The notes beneath the pieces were generated by a model. It was not told the DNA's origin and searched no databases. It saw only the letters and a program-made list of their open reading frames with translations. The translations under genes were made by a program, and so were the position numbers. Positions 36,663 to 45,238 of a stretch of 64,000 nucleotides of DNA are shown here, piece by piece. The stretch lies in NCBI RefSeq assembly GCF_035989265.1, contig NZ_JAYKZX010000001.1:496001-560000 (forward strand), written 5' to 3'. The stretch comes from Sphingobium sp. HWE2-09. Its GTDB lineage: Bacteria; Pseudomonadota; Alphaproteobacteria; Sphingomonadales; Sphingomonadaceae. Position 1 is the first letter of the stretch, and every line of letters starts with the position of its first letter.

Positions 36663-37842
36663 GTCATGTGAATCTAAAGTTCGCGGCATAAGGTTTGCTC
36701 GGTTTTCTGGCAGAAACGCTTGACCGAGGCGAGGATTTCGTCGGCCGACTTGGTCCATTTATATGGCTTTGGGTTCTCGTTATGGCGATCGATGAAGGTC
36801 AAGATATCGGCTTCGAGCTGGCCGGTTGAGCGGTGGACGCCGCGCTGGAGCTGCTTTCTGGTCAACTCCGCGAACCAACGCTCGACCTGATTGATCCAGG
36901 ACGCCGATGTCGGCGTGAAATGCACATGATAGTGCGGACGGCGGGCAAGCCAGGCCCTAACCTTGGCCGTTTTATGAGTAGCGTAATTGTCCATGACGAT
37001 GTGAACATCGAGCCCGTCGGGGGTCGACTGGTCGATCTGCTTGAGGAAGTCGAGAAACTCGGTCGCGCGGTGCCTTTTGTAGCACTTGCCGATGACGAAG
37101 CCCGAGGCGATGTCGAGCGCTGCGAACAATGATGTCGTTCCGTGCCGTACATAGCTGTGGGTGCGACGCTCGGCGATGCCCGGCATCATGGGTAGCACCG
37201 GCTGCTCGCGGTCGAGCGCCTGGATCTGGCTCTTCTCATCGACGCTGAGCACGATCGCGCGGGTCGGCGGCGATAGGTAAAGCCCGACGATATCGCGCAC
37301 CTTGTCGACGAATAGCGGGTCGCTCGACAGCTTGAAGGTCTGGCTACGATGTGGCTGCAACCCGAAGGCGTTCCACATTCGGCGGATCGTCGTATGCGAA
37401 AATCCTGTCTCTGCTGCCATCGACCGGATCGACCAGTGCGTGGCGTCGGCAGGCGTCGAACGCAGCGTCCGCTCGATGACCGCCGCGACCTGATCGTCAT
37501 CGATCGTGCGCGGCCTGCCGGGGCGTGCTTCATCAAGCAGCCCATCGATACGATCGGCCAAAAAGCGCCGACGCCACTTACCCACCGTATGCTCGTGAAC
37601 GCCCAGTTCGGCCGCTACGACCTTGCTCTGCAAACCGTCGGCGCAGCGCAGAATAATCCGGCATCGTTCCGAGAGCGAGCGTGACACCCGGTGCCGCCGC
37701 ACCTGTCGTTCAAGATATGCGCGCTCTTCCGCCGTCACCAACAACGGCTCAATCGGCCGACCCTTCGAAAATGCGTTCGCCATTAACGCCTCCCTTTCGG
37801 AAAACGCCTTATACAATGTTACTTACTTCAGTTCCAGATGAC
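36663..37842 (-). mobile_element. IS630-type element, copy 1 of a tandem dimer
   Basis: An 1180-base element with imperfect terminal repeats (GTCATGTGAATCTAAAGTT at the left; GTCATCTGGAACTGAAGTA at the inverted right end). It is flanked by TA on both sides, the target of this family. It carries one transposase gene on the minus strand. The second copy begins directly after the shared TA at 37843-37844. Confidence 0.92.
36674..37783 (-). CDS. IS630-family transposase, copy 1
   Basis: A 369-residue transposase with an N-terminal helix-turn-helix ([22 protein letters not shown]), a second one around [18 protein letters not shown], and a DDE domain: Asp in [15 protein letters not shown], Asp in [15 protein letters not shown], and Glu in [18 protein letters not shown]. 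This is the IS630/Tc1-mariner superfamily, which inserts at TA. Intact. Start chosen at [10 protein letters not shown] (37783), preceded by GGGAGG. Its stop lies 11 bases inside the element's end. Confidence 0.93.
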   Translation of the reverse strand: MANAFSKGRPIEPLLVTAEERAYLERQVRRHRVSRSLSERCRIILRCADGLQSKVVAAELGVHEHTVGKWRRRFLADRIDGLLDEARPGRPRTIDDDQVAAVIERTLRSTPADATHWSIRSMAAETGFSHTTIRRMWNAFGLQPHRSQTFKLSSDPLFVDKVRDIVGLYLSPPTRAIVLSVDEKSQIQALDREQPVLPMMPGIAERRTHSYVRHGTTSLFAALDIASGFVIGKCYKRHRATEFLDFLKQIDQSTPDGLDVHIVMDNYATHKTAKVRAWLARRPHYHVHFTPTSASWINQVERWFAELTRKQLQRGVHRSTGQLEADILTFIDRHNENPKPYKWTKSADEILASVKRFCQKTEQTLCREL

Positions 37843-37844
37843 TA

Positions 37845-39024
37845 GTCATGTGAATCTAAAGTTCGCGGCATAAGGTTTGCTCGGTTTTCTGGCAGAAACG
37901 CTTGACCGAGGCGAGGATTTCGTCGGCCGACTTGGTCCATTTATATGGCTTTGGGTTCTCGTTATGGCGATCGATGAAGGTCAAGATATCGGCTTCGAGC
38001 TGGCCGGTTGAGCGGTGGACGCCGCGCTGGAGCTGCTTTCTGGTCAACTCCGCGAACCAACGCTCGACCTGATTGATCCAGGACGCCGATGTCGGCGTGA
38101 AATGCACATGATAGTGCGGACGGCGGGCAAGCCAGGCCCTAACCTTGGCCGTTTTATGAGTAGCGTAATTGTCCATGACGATGTGAACATCGAGCCCGTC
38201 GGGGGTCGACTGGTCGATCTGCTTGAGGAAGTCGAGAAACTCGGTCGCGCGGTGCCTTTTGTAGCACTTGCCGATGACGAAGCCCGAGGCGATGTCGAGC
38301 GCTGCGAACAATGATGTCGTTCCGTGCCGTACATAGCTGTGGGTGCGACGCTCGGCGATGCCCGGCATCATGGGTAGCACCGGCTGCTCGCGGTCGAGCG
38401 CCTGGATCTGGCTCTTCTCATCGACGCTGAGCACGATCGCGCGGGTCGGCGGCGATAGGTAAAGCCCGACGATATCGCGCACCTTGTCGACGAATAGCGG
38501 GTCGCTCGACAGCTTGAAGGTCTGGCTACGATGTGGCTGCAACCCGAAGGCGTTCCACATTCGGCGGATCGTCGTATGCGAAAATCCTGTCTCTGCTGCC
38601 ATCGACCGGATCGACCAGTGCGTGGCGTCGGCAGGCGTCGAACGCAGCGTCCGCTCGATGACCGCCGCGACCTGATCGTCATCGATCGTGCGCGGCCTGC
38701 CGGGGCGTGCTTCATCAAGCAGCCCATCGATACGATCGGCCAAAAAGCGCCGACGCCACTTACCCACCGTATGCTCGTGAACGCCCAGTTCGGCCGCTAC
38801 GACCTTGCTCTGCAAACCGTCGGCGCAGCGCAGAATAATCCGGCATCGTTCCGAGAGCGAGCGTGACACCCGGTGCCGCCGCACCTGTCGTTCAAGATAT
38901 GCGCGCTCTTCCGCCGTCACCAACAACGGCTCAATCGGCCGACCCTTCGAAAATGCGTTCGCCATTAACGCCTCCCTTTCGGAAAACGCCTTATACAATG
39001 TTACTTACTTCAGTTCCAGATGAC
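37845..39024 (-). mobile_element. IS630-type element, copy 2 of a tandem dimer
   Basis: The same 1180 bases repeated with a period of 1182 (element plus one TA). I see no difference between the copies in the encoded protein or in the end sequences. It is followed by TA at 39025-39026 and then unrelated sequence. Same orientation as copy 1, head to tail. Confidence 0.92.
37856..38965 (-). CDS. IS630-family transposase, copy 2
   Basis: Identical in protein sequence to the transposase at 36674-37783, with the same DDE residues and start context. Intact, so the dimer carries two potentially active transposase genes. The end of copy 1 abuts the left end of copy 2, producing a junction of two inward-facing ends around a single TA. 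Confidence 0.93.
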   Translation of the reverse strand: MANAFSKGRPIEPLLVTAEERAYLERQVRRHRVSRSLSERCRIILRCADGLQSKVVAAELGVHEHTVGKWRRRFLADRIDGLLDEARPGRPRTIDDDQVAAVIERTLRSTPADATHWSIRSMAAETGFSHTTIRRMWNAFGLQPHRSQTFKLSSDPLFVDKVRDIVGLYLSPPTRAIVLSVDEKSQIQALDREQPVLPMMPGIAERRTHSYVRHGTTSLFAALDIASGFVIGKCYKRHRATEFLDFLKQIDQSTPDGLDVHIVMDNYATHKTAKVRAWLARRPHYHVHFTPTSASWINQVERWFAELTRKQLQRGVHRSTGQLEADILTFIDRHNENPKPYKWTKSADEILASVKRFCQKTEQTLCREL

Positions 39025-39111
39025 TAGCGCCAAAAGGCATTATGATCTGGCTGCATCCGGAGCCGTCCCCATTATAATCCTTGCCTATGGGTTTGGGGAG
39101 CACCACGAAAG

Positions 39112-40155
<1,044 letters not shown>

Positions 40156-40272
40156 TTATCGAGCGCCGCAGTCGTCGGCGGACGATCCACGGTCCGCCGA
40201 CGGCGCCAGATCGACATTCCGTTTGCGACGCTAGGATGTGTCGGGTCATGACAGGCTCCGATCTCTTTGCCG

Positions 40273-40560
40273 TCAAGTGAAGAAGGCAAGAATGTTGGCG
40301 ACAAAGGCATCCACGACCGACCGCGCGCCGTCCGCAGTGTGGCCGATCTGATGTGGGGTCAGGATAAGGTTCGGCGCGGTGTGCAACGGGCTGTCGCACG
40401 GAAGGGGCTCGACCGTGAAACAGTCGAGCGCCCCACCCCGGATCGCGCCAGTCGTCAGCGCCTTCGCCAGCGCGGCCTCATCAATCAGTCCGCCGCGTGC
40501 GGTGTTCACAATGCGCGCATGCGCCTTCATCAGCGCGATCCGCCGCGCGTCTATAATATT
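40273..40560 (-). pseudogene. 2-hydroxyacid dehydrogenase, C-terminal fragment
   Basis: About 95 residues match the C-terminal part of a D-isomer-specific 2-hydroxyacid dehydrogenase: NIIDARRIALMKAHARIVNTARGGLIDEAALAKAL, GGALDCFTVEPLP, and NLILTPHQIGHTADG (catalytic Glu and His regions). The frame stays open to 40734, but upstream of about 40565 the similarity stops abruptly and the added residues look unrelated. It is therefore a deletion or recombination remnant. The open frame alone should not be read as a 153-residue protein. Confidence 0.75.
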
Positions 40561-40599
40561 GTCATCAGCCTTGCGTTCTTTTGGCTGGTGTTCGGAAGG

Positions 40600-40745
40600 A
40601 CCTACCCGCTCCCCGGCCGGGGGCGTCGGCAACTTCGTCTTCGACTTGATTCCGCAAGCCTTCATGATCACGTTGATGTCAGCGCTCGTGCTTGGACTGA
40701 TCGCCCGCAAGCTGCGCGCGAGAAACTGTTTCACACAAGGTGGTT
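40600..40745 (+). pseudogene. Possible membrane-protein fragment
   Basis: On the plus strand a short hydrophobic stretch reads GVGNFVFDLIPQAFMITLMSALVLGLIARKLRA, like a piece of a small membrane protein, with no start codon in sensible context. It abuts the break in the 2-hydroxyacid dehydrogenase fragment on the other strand. It may be the other side of the same recombination junction. Weakly supported. Confidence 0.3.
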
Positions 40746-40803
40746 TGATTGCCAGTTTTGACGATCGTTAGTGTCAGTTGCTGACAATGATCAGCGCCCC
40801 CAA

Positions 40804-41315
40804 TTATGAAGGAAGTAACCCCGTAGCCCGGTAGCTGCTACTCAGCTTATCGCACAATGTGATATCTGCCCGGCTCCTCACCATGAGCTGAGTGCCAGAG
40901 ACAGCCGCAAAAATGGCGCGCGCCCAATCCTCACTATCGACGGCGCAAACAAATCGGGCTTCAACGAGACGCTTGCTAAGCCAGGCGACATTAACATCTC
41001 ATATTCAGCTGACGTGAAGCTGCCCAGACAAAGGCGATTATCGGGTTCCGGGGACCGGCGGAAGCTATCTGGATACCTATGCAGTACCGCCTTCGGATCA
41101 GAGGCTTCTGCCAGCATCGTATCCAAATCCGAAGCGGAGTCCTCCCAGTAACGCTTTGCCACAGCTGCGGCAAAGTCGGCCTTGCTGGGAAATTATAGTA
41201 GATGCTTGCCGCTTTGATTCCGACATCGGCAGCGAGATCGCGAAAATTCAAGTCGCCATATCCATGGGCCTGCGCCATGTTCCTTGCCAGCCAGTATAGC
41301 TTCGTTCGTGCTCAT
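40804..41315 (-). pseudogene. AcuR-like TetR regulator, several frameshifts
   Basis: Frames combine to a TetR protein of about 190 residues: MSTNEAIL..., AQAHGYGDLNFRDLAADVGIKAASIYYNFP (helix-turn-helix), AKRYWEDSASDLDTMLAEASDPKAVLHRYPDSFRR, NRLCLGSFTSAEYE, then DVNVAWLSKRLVEARF and WARAIFAAVSGTQLMVRSRADI to a stop at 40804. Frame changes occur near 41285, near 41185 and near 41000. The pattern NRLCLGSFTSAEY is typical of AcuR-type regulators of this family. It is inactive as read. A 32-base palindrome lies 60-90 bases upstream of its start. Confidence 0.75.
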
Positions 41316-41359
41316 CATGGCCTTCTCGTGGTCTTGTCTTACGACATTTCTGTCTGCTG

Positions 41360-41405
41360 GGGCATCATGGGATGCCCGCTCCGGGGTGGCCACCGCGGAG
41401 CGGGC
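41360..41405. promoter_or_regulatory. Overlapping hairpins: 7-bp stem and 32-base palindrome
   Basis: The first stem is GGGCATC (41360-41366) with GATGCCC (41371-41377). The second is a 32-base palindrome (41374-41405) with outer arms GCCCGCTCCG and CGGAGCGGGC and centre GGTGGCCACC, one mismatched pair in between. The two share bases 41374-41377, so as RNA they compete. It lies upstream of the broken TetR gene. No T-run follows on either side. The surrounding stretch 41316-41672 has no recognisable gene. Confidence 0.7.
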
Positions 41406-41672
41406 GGAAGGGGATGGATCGAAGTTGTCTCGGTCGTGAAGGACCATCGATGAGTGTGATCACCTTCGCTCCTGTTACGTTTCACCTTTGATCAACGTCC
41501 AACGGGGGGCGCCTTGCTTCGTTCCGAGGAGGCAAGCCGCCTGCCTGATAAGGTCGGCTTCTTAGCTCTGCGACGACGTGGCTATTCTCCCAGCTAATCC
41601 CGCGCGGCGCTTTATTCGACCTCGGCCGCAACGAGGCGCGCCTTTGCTTTCGCGTTCAAGAGGAGATAATCG

Positions 41673-41837
41673 ATGGGAAGGGCACGAGAAACAATGGTCG
41701 TGCCATTATTGCCCCCCCGCCCCGCGGAAGCGCTGGTCGTTCATTATCGGAGACCTGGAATTGGCAAGAGAATGGGGGCCGCTGGCGACCGCTATCGATG
41801 GAACAGAAGCTGGATTACCGCCGACTTTACTGCCTGA
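41673..41837 (+). CDS. Hypothetical small ORF before the SRAP gene
   Basis: A 54-codon frame starts at ATG 41673 directly behind a very good ribosome site (AGAGGAGATAATCG). It contains a run of seven C (about 41709-41715). Beyond the run another frame (IIGDLELAREWGPLATAIDG...LLPDRL) looks more protein-like and ends in an ATGA overlap at 41844-41847. The true gene may therefore be a roughly 58-residue protein interrupted by a one-base change in the C-run. I do not recognise the product. Confidence 0.35.
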   Translation: MGRARETMVVPLLPPRPAEALVVHYRRPGIGKRMGAAGDRYRWNRSWITADFTA

Positions 41838-41870
41838 CCGCCTATGATACTCCGGCGATCGACAAAACAT

Positions 41871-42533
41871 ATGGAGGGCCACCCCATCTGTAATCTCTTC
41901 ACCGTGCGCAAGAGTGCCGCCGAGGTTGCCGCGCATTTCGGTGTCACTCTTCCCGCCGCGCAGTTCAGTACTCCGGAGGAAGTTTATCACGGCTATCCTG
42001 GGATGGTGGTTCGCGAGCAGGACGGCGAGCGCGTGCTGCAAAGCATGACATGGGGCTGGCCAGTGCGGCTCAAAACGATGAAGCAGGAATCCAAACCCAA
42101 GCCGGTCAACAATATTGCCGATCTGAAGAAGCCCTTCTGGATCGGAGCCGCCCGTAAGCCTGAGTTTCGATGCCTGATCCCTGTCACGCATTTTGCTGAG
42201 GCCGAGGGGCCAAAAGGCGCAAAAACCAGAACCTGGTTCTCCCTTCGCGATCGCTCTGTTTTTGCCTGGGCCGGCCTTTGGCGCGACAGTGCTGAGTGGG
42301 GACCGGTGTTCTCCGGGGCGATGACCGACTGCAACGAGGCAATCCGTCCGGTCCATGACCGGATGCCTGTGCTGCTGCATGAGGATGAATATGAAAAATG
42401 GCTGCGCGGCAGCTTCGAGGACATAATCGGCTTTCAGGACCGGTACTTTCCTGACGATCTTATCGTGATGGAACGCACAATCGAGCCTTGGTACAAATCA
42501 AAATCAGCCCCGGTCTCTCCGACCTTGTTATGA
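41871..42533 (+). CDS. SRAP (YedK/HMCES-type) abasic-site protein
   Basis: About 216-220 residues, full family length. SRAP proteins bond to abasic sites in single-stranded DNA through Cys2. The conserved CNLFTVRKSAAEVAAHFG start is present, as are the VNN segment, RCLIPVTHFAEAE (active Glu) and RPVHDRMPVLL (active His). The expected initiator codon before the catalytic Cys is ATC (41886-41888), not ATG. GGAGG (41873-41877) lies eight bases before that ATC. The nearest in-frame ATG (41871) would put Cys at position 7 and consumes part of the ribosome site. It overlaps the next gene by ATGA. Confidence 0.85.
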   Translation: MEGHPICNLFTVRKSAAEVAAHFGVTLPAAQFSTPEEVYHGYPGMVVREQDGERVLQSMTWGWPVRLKTMKQESKPKPVNNIADLKKPFWIGAARKPEFRCLIPVTHFAEAEGPKGAKTRTWFSLRDRSVFAWAGLWRDSAEWGPVFSGAMTDCNEAIRPVHDRMPVLLHEDEYEKWLRGSFEDIIGFQDRYFPDDLIVMERTIEPWYKSKSAPVSPTLL

Positions 42534-42724
42534 CGGAAGATCAGGAAAGATGGGCAGAGGCACTGGCCATCGAACGACGATTTGGCAGGAATGCGCTGGC
42601 ACATATTGCCACGATGGTCTCCGAACTTGCACTCGCTGGCGATGAGGCAGGCGTGCAGCGGTGGATAGCCATTGCTGAGCGGTTCGACCAGCTTCAGCCC
42701 GAGCAGGTGGGTTCGAGGCAGTAG
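42530..42724 (+). CDS. DUF6961-like small protein
   Basis: A 64-residue protein: MTEDQERWAEALAIERRFG..., then LALAGDEAGVQRWIAIAERFDQLQ. It matches the look of a small sphingomonad family of unknown function (DUF6961) usually encoded next to DNA-repair or error-prone polymerase genes. Its ATG overlaps the SRAP stop (ATGA), so it is translationally coupled and probably shares SOS-type control. No catalytic motif or membrane segment is seen. Length is normal for the family. Confidence 0.7.
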   Translation: MTEDQERWAEALAIERRFGRNALAHIATMVSELALAGDEAGVQRWIAIAERFDQLQPEQVGSRQ

Positions 42725-43254
42725 CATCTGAAGAACGCGGTAAGCCAACATAGCCGACAAAATTCAATAGCGCGTCGCGAGGGTGCAAGATGGTGTTGCT
42801 TCGTCACGCCTGCCCTATGAGGCGGCGGCTCCGCTGTGCCAGCGCCCCCTCGCCCTCAAATCCGGTCATGAATGTCCTGGTATTGGCACGATTAACCTGC
42901 GGTGCGTCTGCACCCAATGCCGCTGCTCTGACCTCTCCCTTGAAGTTGGATCTGATTGATTCGCGATGAGCGCCTCGTTGCTCGCGATCCGCTGCGTTCA
43001 CCGCCTAGATAGTAGTTCCACGGGCGCCTTATTGCGAAAAGCGGCACTGAGATGCCGCTTTGGGCACTTCAGTGCCGCTTTCGGCAACGCAGTGCCCTCC
43101 CTATTGCGGCGAACCGCACTGTCAGCACTACTCCGGTTCATCCCGAACGGGGGCGCTGATGTGAACGCTCTGGATGAGCAAATTTGAAGACACGCGGCTC
43201 AGCCCCCGTCCGGTCCGACAAGGCATTGAGCCTTGAAGAAAAGGAGACCATCCG
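42725..43254. promoter_or_regulatory. Non-coding region upstream of the conjugation operon
   Basis: About 530 bases without a convincing gene; a minus-strand frame at 42804-43001 has no similarity I recognise. It holds the hairpin cluster at 43038-43081 and ends in the ribosome site AAGGAGACC for the first operon gene. The operon promoter is expected here, but no consensus -35/-10 pair stands out. Confidence 0.5.
43038..43081. promoter_or_regulatory. Alternative hairpins upstream of the conjugation operon
   Basis: AAAGCGGCACTGA (43038-43050) can pair with TCAGTGCCGCTTT (43069-43081), 13 perfect pairs. It can instead pair through AAAGCGGCA with TGCCGCTTT (43053-43061), nine perfect pairs. A third small stem GGCACT/AGTGCC lies at 43063-43076. 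The pairings exclude each other, as in attenuators. Confidence 0.75.
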
Positions 43255-43527
43255 ATGTCGGCATTTCGCCCGGCCATTCTGGCTGGATTGTTGCCTGCCG
43301 CCTTGCTGACCGCGCCCGCGGGAGCGGCCGGCCACAAGGCAGAAAATCAGGAGCCGTCCAGGCCGCAGCCCTTGCAGATCTCCCAAACGAACGGGGAGTT
43401 TTTCGTACATGCCGTTAGCGTTGCAGGCGCCGTCGCTGCGCCGCCGATTTCGCTCGGTCAGGGCATTCGATTTGACGCAGCCCTGTTCGAACCACGCTTT
43501 GAGTTGGACAAGGATCTGGGCCAATGA
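43255..43527 (+). CDS. Small exported protein, first gene of the tra operon
   Basis: A 90-residue protein with a clear signal peptide (MSAFRPAILAGLLPAALLTAPAGAAG, cleavage near residue 25), so periplasmic or secreted. The mature part has no Cys and no motif I recognise. The start has AAGGAG upstream. Its TGA overlaps the ATG of the dsbC-like gene (ATGA), which places it in the conjugation operon. Function unknown; position suggests a helper of pilus assembly or of the oxidoreductase that follows. Confidence 0.65.
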   Translation: MSAFRPAILAGLLPAALLTAPAGAAGHKAENQEPSRPQPLQISQTNGEFFVHAVSVAGAVAAPPISLGQGIRFDAALFEPRFELDKDLGQ

Positions 43528-44306
43528 CCCCTCGCTTAGCCCGCTATCGGTACATGGCTGCCGCTCTCGCCACTTTGGCTGCCCATTCGGCGTCCGCGGC
43601 GCAAGACATGCCGTCCCAAACCGATCTTTCGGTCGATGCACGCGCCGCAGAAGCGCAACTCCATCAGAGTTTTGCAAACCTCCAGTTTGATGAGTTTGGC
43701 CCAGCGCCCGTCACTGGCCCGCTGTTCCAGGCGAGCGCCGGCGGCCGCATCCTCTATTACGCGCCGGAAAGCGATCATCTCCTGTTCGCGACCGTCTACG
43801 ACAAAAATGGCGTCAACCTGACCGCCCTCGCCCAGGACGCCAGCGCGCGAAAGAAACTTGGGGCACTCGATCCCACCCAGGCGCTGACCATCGGACCGCC
43901 GGATGCGCCGACATTGATCGAGTTCACCGATCCCGACTGCCCCTATTGCCGTGCCCTTGACCGCTTCTGGGCAGCCAAGGCAGCGGAAGGCAAGCCGGTG
44001 CAGCGGCAGATCTATTTTGTGAGCGGTATCCATGCCGACGCCGCGTCCAAGGCCGAGCATATCCTCTGCTCGAAGGACCAGGCTGGCGCCTTCCGCGCCA
44101 CCTATGCCGGAGAAGCGCCAAAGCTGCTTGCGACCTGCAAGGAGGGCGCCGCGCTTGTTGCCAGGAATGCCGAGGCCGTCAAAGCCATGGGCATATCGGG
44201 CACGCCGACCCTCATTCTGGATGGCCGCGTCATTTCCGGTTTCCAGCAGGCCGAGATCGAGGCCTGGCTCGATGAAAAGCAGGCGCCCAAAAAGCCGCCC
44301 AGCTGA
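43524..44306 (+). CDS. DsbC-type periplasmic disulfide isomerase
   Basis: A 260-residue protein with a signal peptide (residues 1-27) and an N-terminal dimerisation-like part (YYAPESDHLLFATVYDKNG). The thioredoxin fold has the active site DPDCPYCRAL (Cys near 138 and 141) and the cis-Pro loop GISGTPTLILDGRVISGF. It would reshuffle disulfides of Cys-rich transfer proteins such as TraN and TraU in the periplasm. DsbC homologues are standard in F-type and SXT/R391-type transfer regions. Coupled to the preceding gene by ATGA. Confidence 0.88.
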   Translation: MTPRLARYRYMAAALATLAAHSASAAQDMPSQTDLSVDARAAEAQLHQSFANLQFDEFGPAPVTGPLFQASAGGRILYYAPESDHLLFATVYDKNGVNLTALAQDASARKKLGALDPTQALTIGPPDAPTLIEFTDPDCPYCRALDRFWAAKAAEGKPVQRQIYFVSGIHADAASKAEHILCSKDQAGAFRATYAGEAPKLLATCKEGAALVARNAEAVKAMGISGTPTLILDGRVISGFQQAEIEAWLDEKQAPKKPPS

Positions 44307-44492
44307 TTTCCTCCAAATTTGGCGGGCTCATGGCGGCGGACAAACAAGCGCCGACGCCTTGAGCAACAGATGCCGGCGACAGGGGCCCGTTTCCAAGGAG
44401 CCACCCATCCCTCCGCTGGCCGTCAACGAACACCCGCGTCGGTGCCGGCAGGCATTTTCATGGGGAGGCTCCTTATCGCCTGGAGAAAAGCC

Positions 44493-44837
44493 ATGCTCAA
44501 ACTTGCCTCACTGCCTGCCCACTCCCGGAACCGGATGCGCCGCCTCTCTTTTGCGTCGGCCGATGCCCTGGGAACCCTGCTCATCGCGATGACCCTGGCA
44601 TCGGCCGCCCACGCCTTCCAGGCGCCGGCTGCCGGCGACCTTGGCTACGATATCTACGACATCGTGGTGAACCAGGGGGTGAAGGGTCCGCTCGGCTTCG
44701 TGGGCGGCGTTGCCGCCTTCCTGTTCGGGGTCAGCCGCCTCTTTTCCAACATCATGATCGGCATCCCGACGATCGTCGCTGCTGTCTGCCTCATCCGGGC
44801 GGATTCGATCCTCCAGACCTTCGGCATGATGGTCTGA
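44493..44837 (+). CDS. traA: F-type pilin precursor
   Basis: A 114-residue precursor. It has a long basic/hydrophobic leader ending at TLASAAHA. The mature part of about 73 residues (FQAPAAGDLGYDIYDIVVNQGVKG...) has two hydrophobic helices around a short basic loop (GVSRLFSN), the plan of F-pilin-like subunits. Start chosen at 44493 because GGAGA lies upstream; the frame is open from 44319. It would be processed and polymerised into the conjugative pilus. Position before traL is that of traA in F. Identity rests on plan and position, as pilin sequences vary widely. Confidence 0.75.
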   Translation: MLKLASLPAHSRNRMRRLSFASADALGTLLIAMTLASAAHAFQAPAAGDLGYDIYDIVVNQGVKGPLGFVGGVAAFLFGVSRLFSNIMIGIPTIVAAVCLIRADSILQTFGMMV

Positions 44838-44922
44838 AACCCGGCTGAAACAAGGACTGGCTCGGGCTTCTTCATCGGTGCCCGCGCCGGAGACGGGGAG
44901 CGAATGGTCGCTCTTCGTAACA

Positions 44923-44945
44923 ATCACGCTTGGTCCAAGCGTGAT
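44923..44945. promoter_or_regulatory. 23-base perfect palindrome between traA and traL
   Basis: Arms ATCACGCTTGG and CCAAGCGTGAT around a single central T. It ends 18 bases before the traL GTG start codon, in the 126-base gap after the pilin gene. As RNA it can form a 10-bp stem with a GTC loop; no T-run follows. It is either a protein site or a processing/attenuation hairpin. Confidence 0.8.
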
Positions 44946-44963
44946 GAAGCAAGGGAGAAGGAC

Positions 44964-45230
44964 GTGGACGAGAGACTTCCCCAATTTCTGCACAAGCCGG
45001 TCCAGATCCTCTGGTTCGACGCGCAGGAGTTCATCGTCGTGGTGTCCTCCATCTTCGTCGCCGTGATCGTCGGCGGATATGTGGGCTGGTCGCTCCTCGG
45101 CGTCCTTCTCCTCTTCATTCCCTGGAAGCGGACCAAGCCGCGCGGCTTCATGCCGCATCTCGCCTGGCGCTGGGGGCTGCTCAAGCTCCCCCGCTACCCC
45201 GGTCCGACCCAGACCCGTTTTTGCGAGTAA
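44964..45230 (+). CDS. traL: Type IV secretion protein TraL
   Basis: An 88-residue inner-membrane protein: ERLPQFLHKPVQILWFDAQEF, two adjacent hydrophobic helices (about 25-55), then WRWGLLKLPRYPGPTQTRFCE, typical of TraL. It contributes to pilus assembly at the inner membrane (VirB3-like position). Start taken as GTG 44964 behind GGGAGAAGG; the ATG at 44904 is upstream of the palindrome and has no ribosome site. The following traE starts nine bases after its stop. Confidence 0.85.
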   Translation: MDERLPQFLHKPVQILWFDAQEFIVVVSSIFVAVIVGGYVGWSLLGVLLLFIPWKRTKPRGFMPHLAWRWGLLKLPRYPGPTQTRFCE

Positions 45231-45238
45231 GGTATATC

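Noticed and set aside
40273..40734. A 153-residue complete protein
   Set aside because: Only the C-terminal 95 residues resemble a dehydrogenase; the rest is read-through of a junction.
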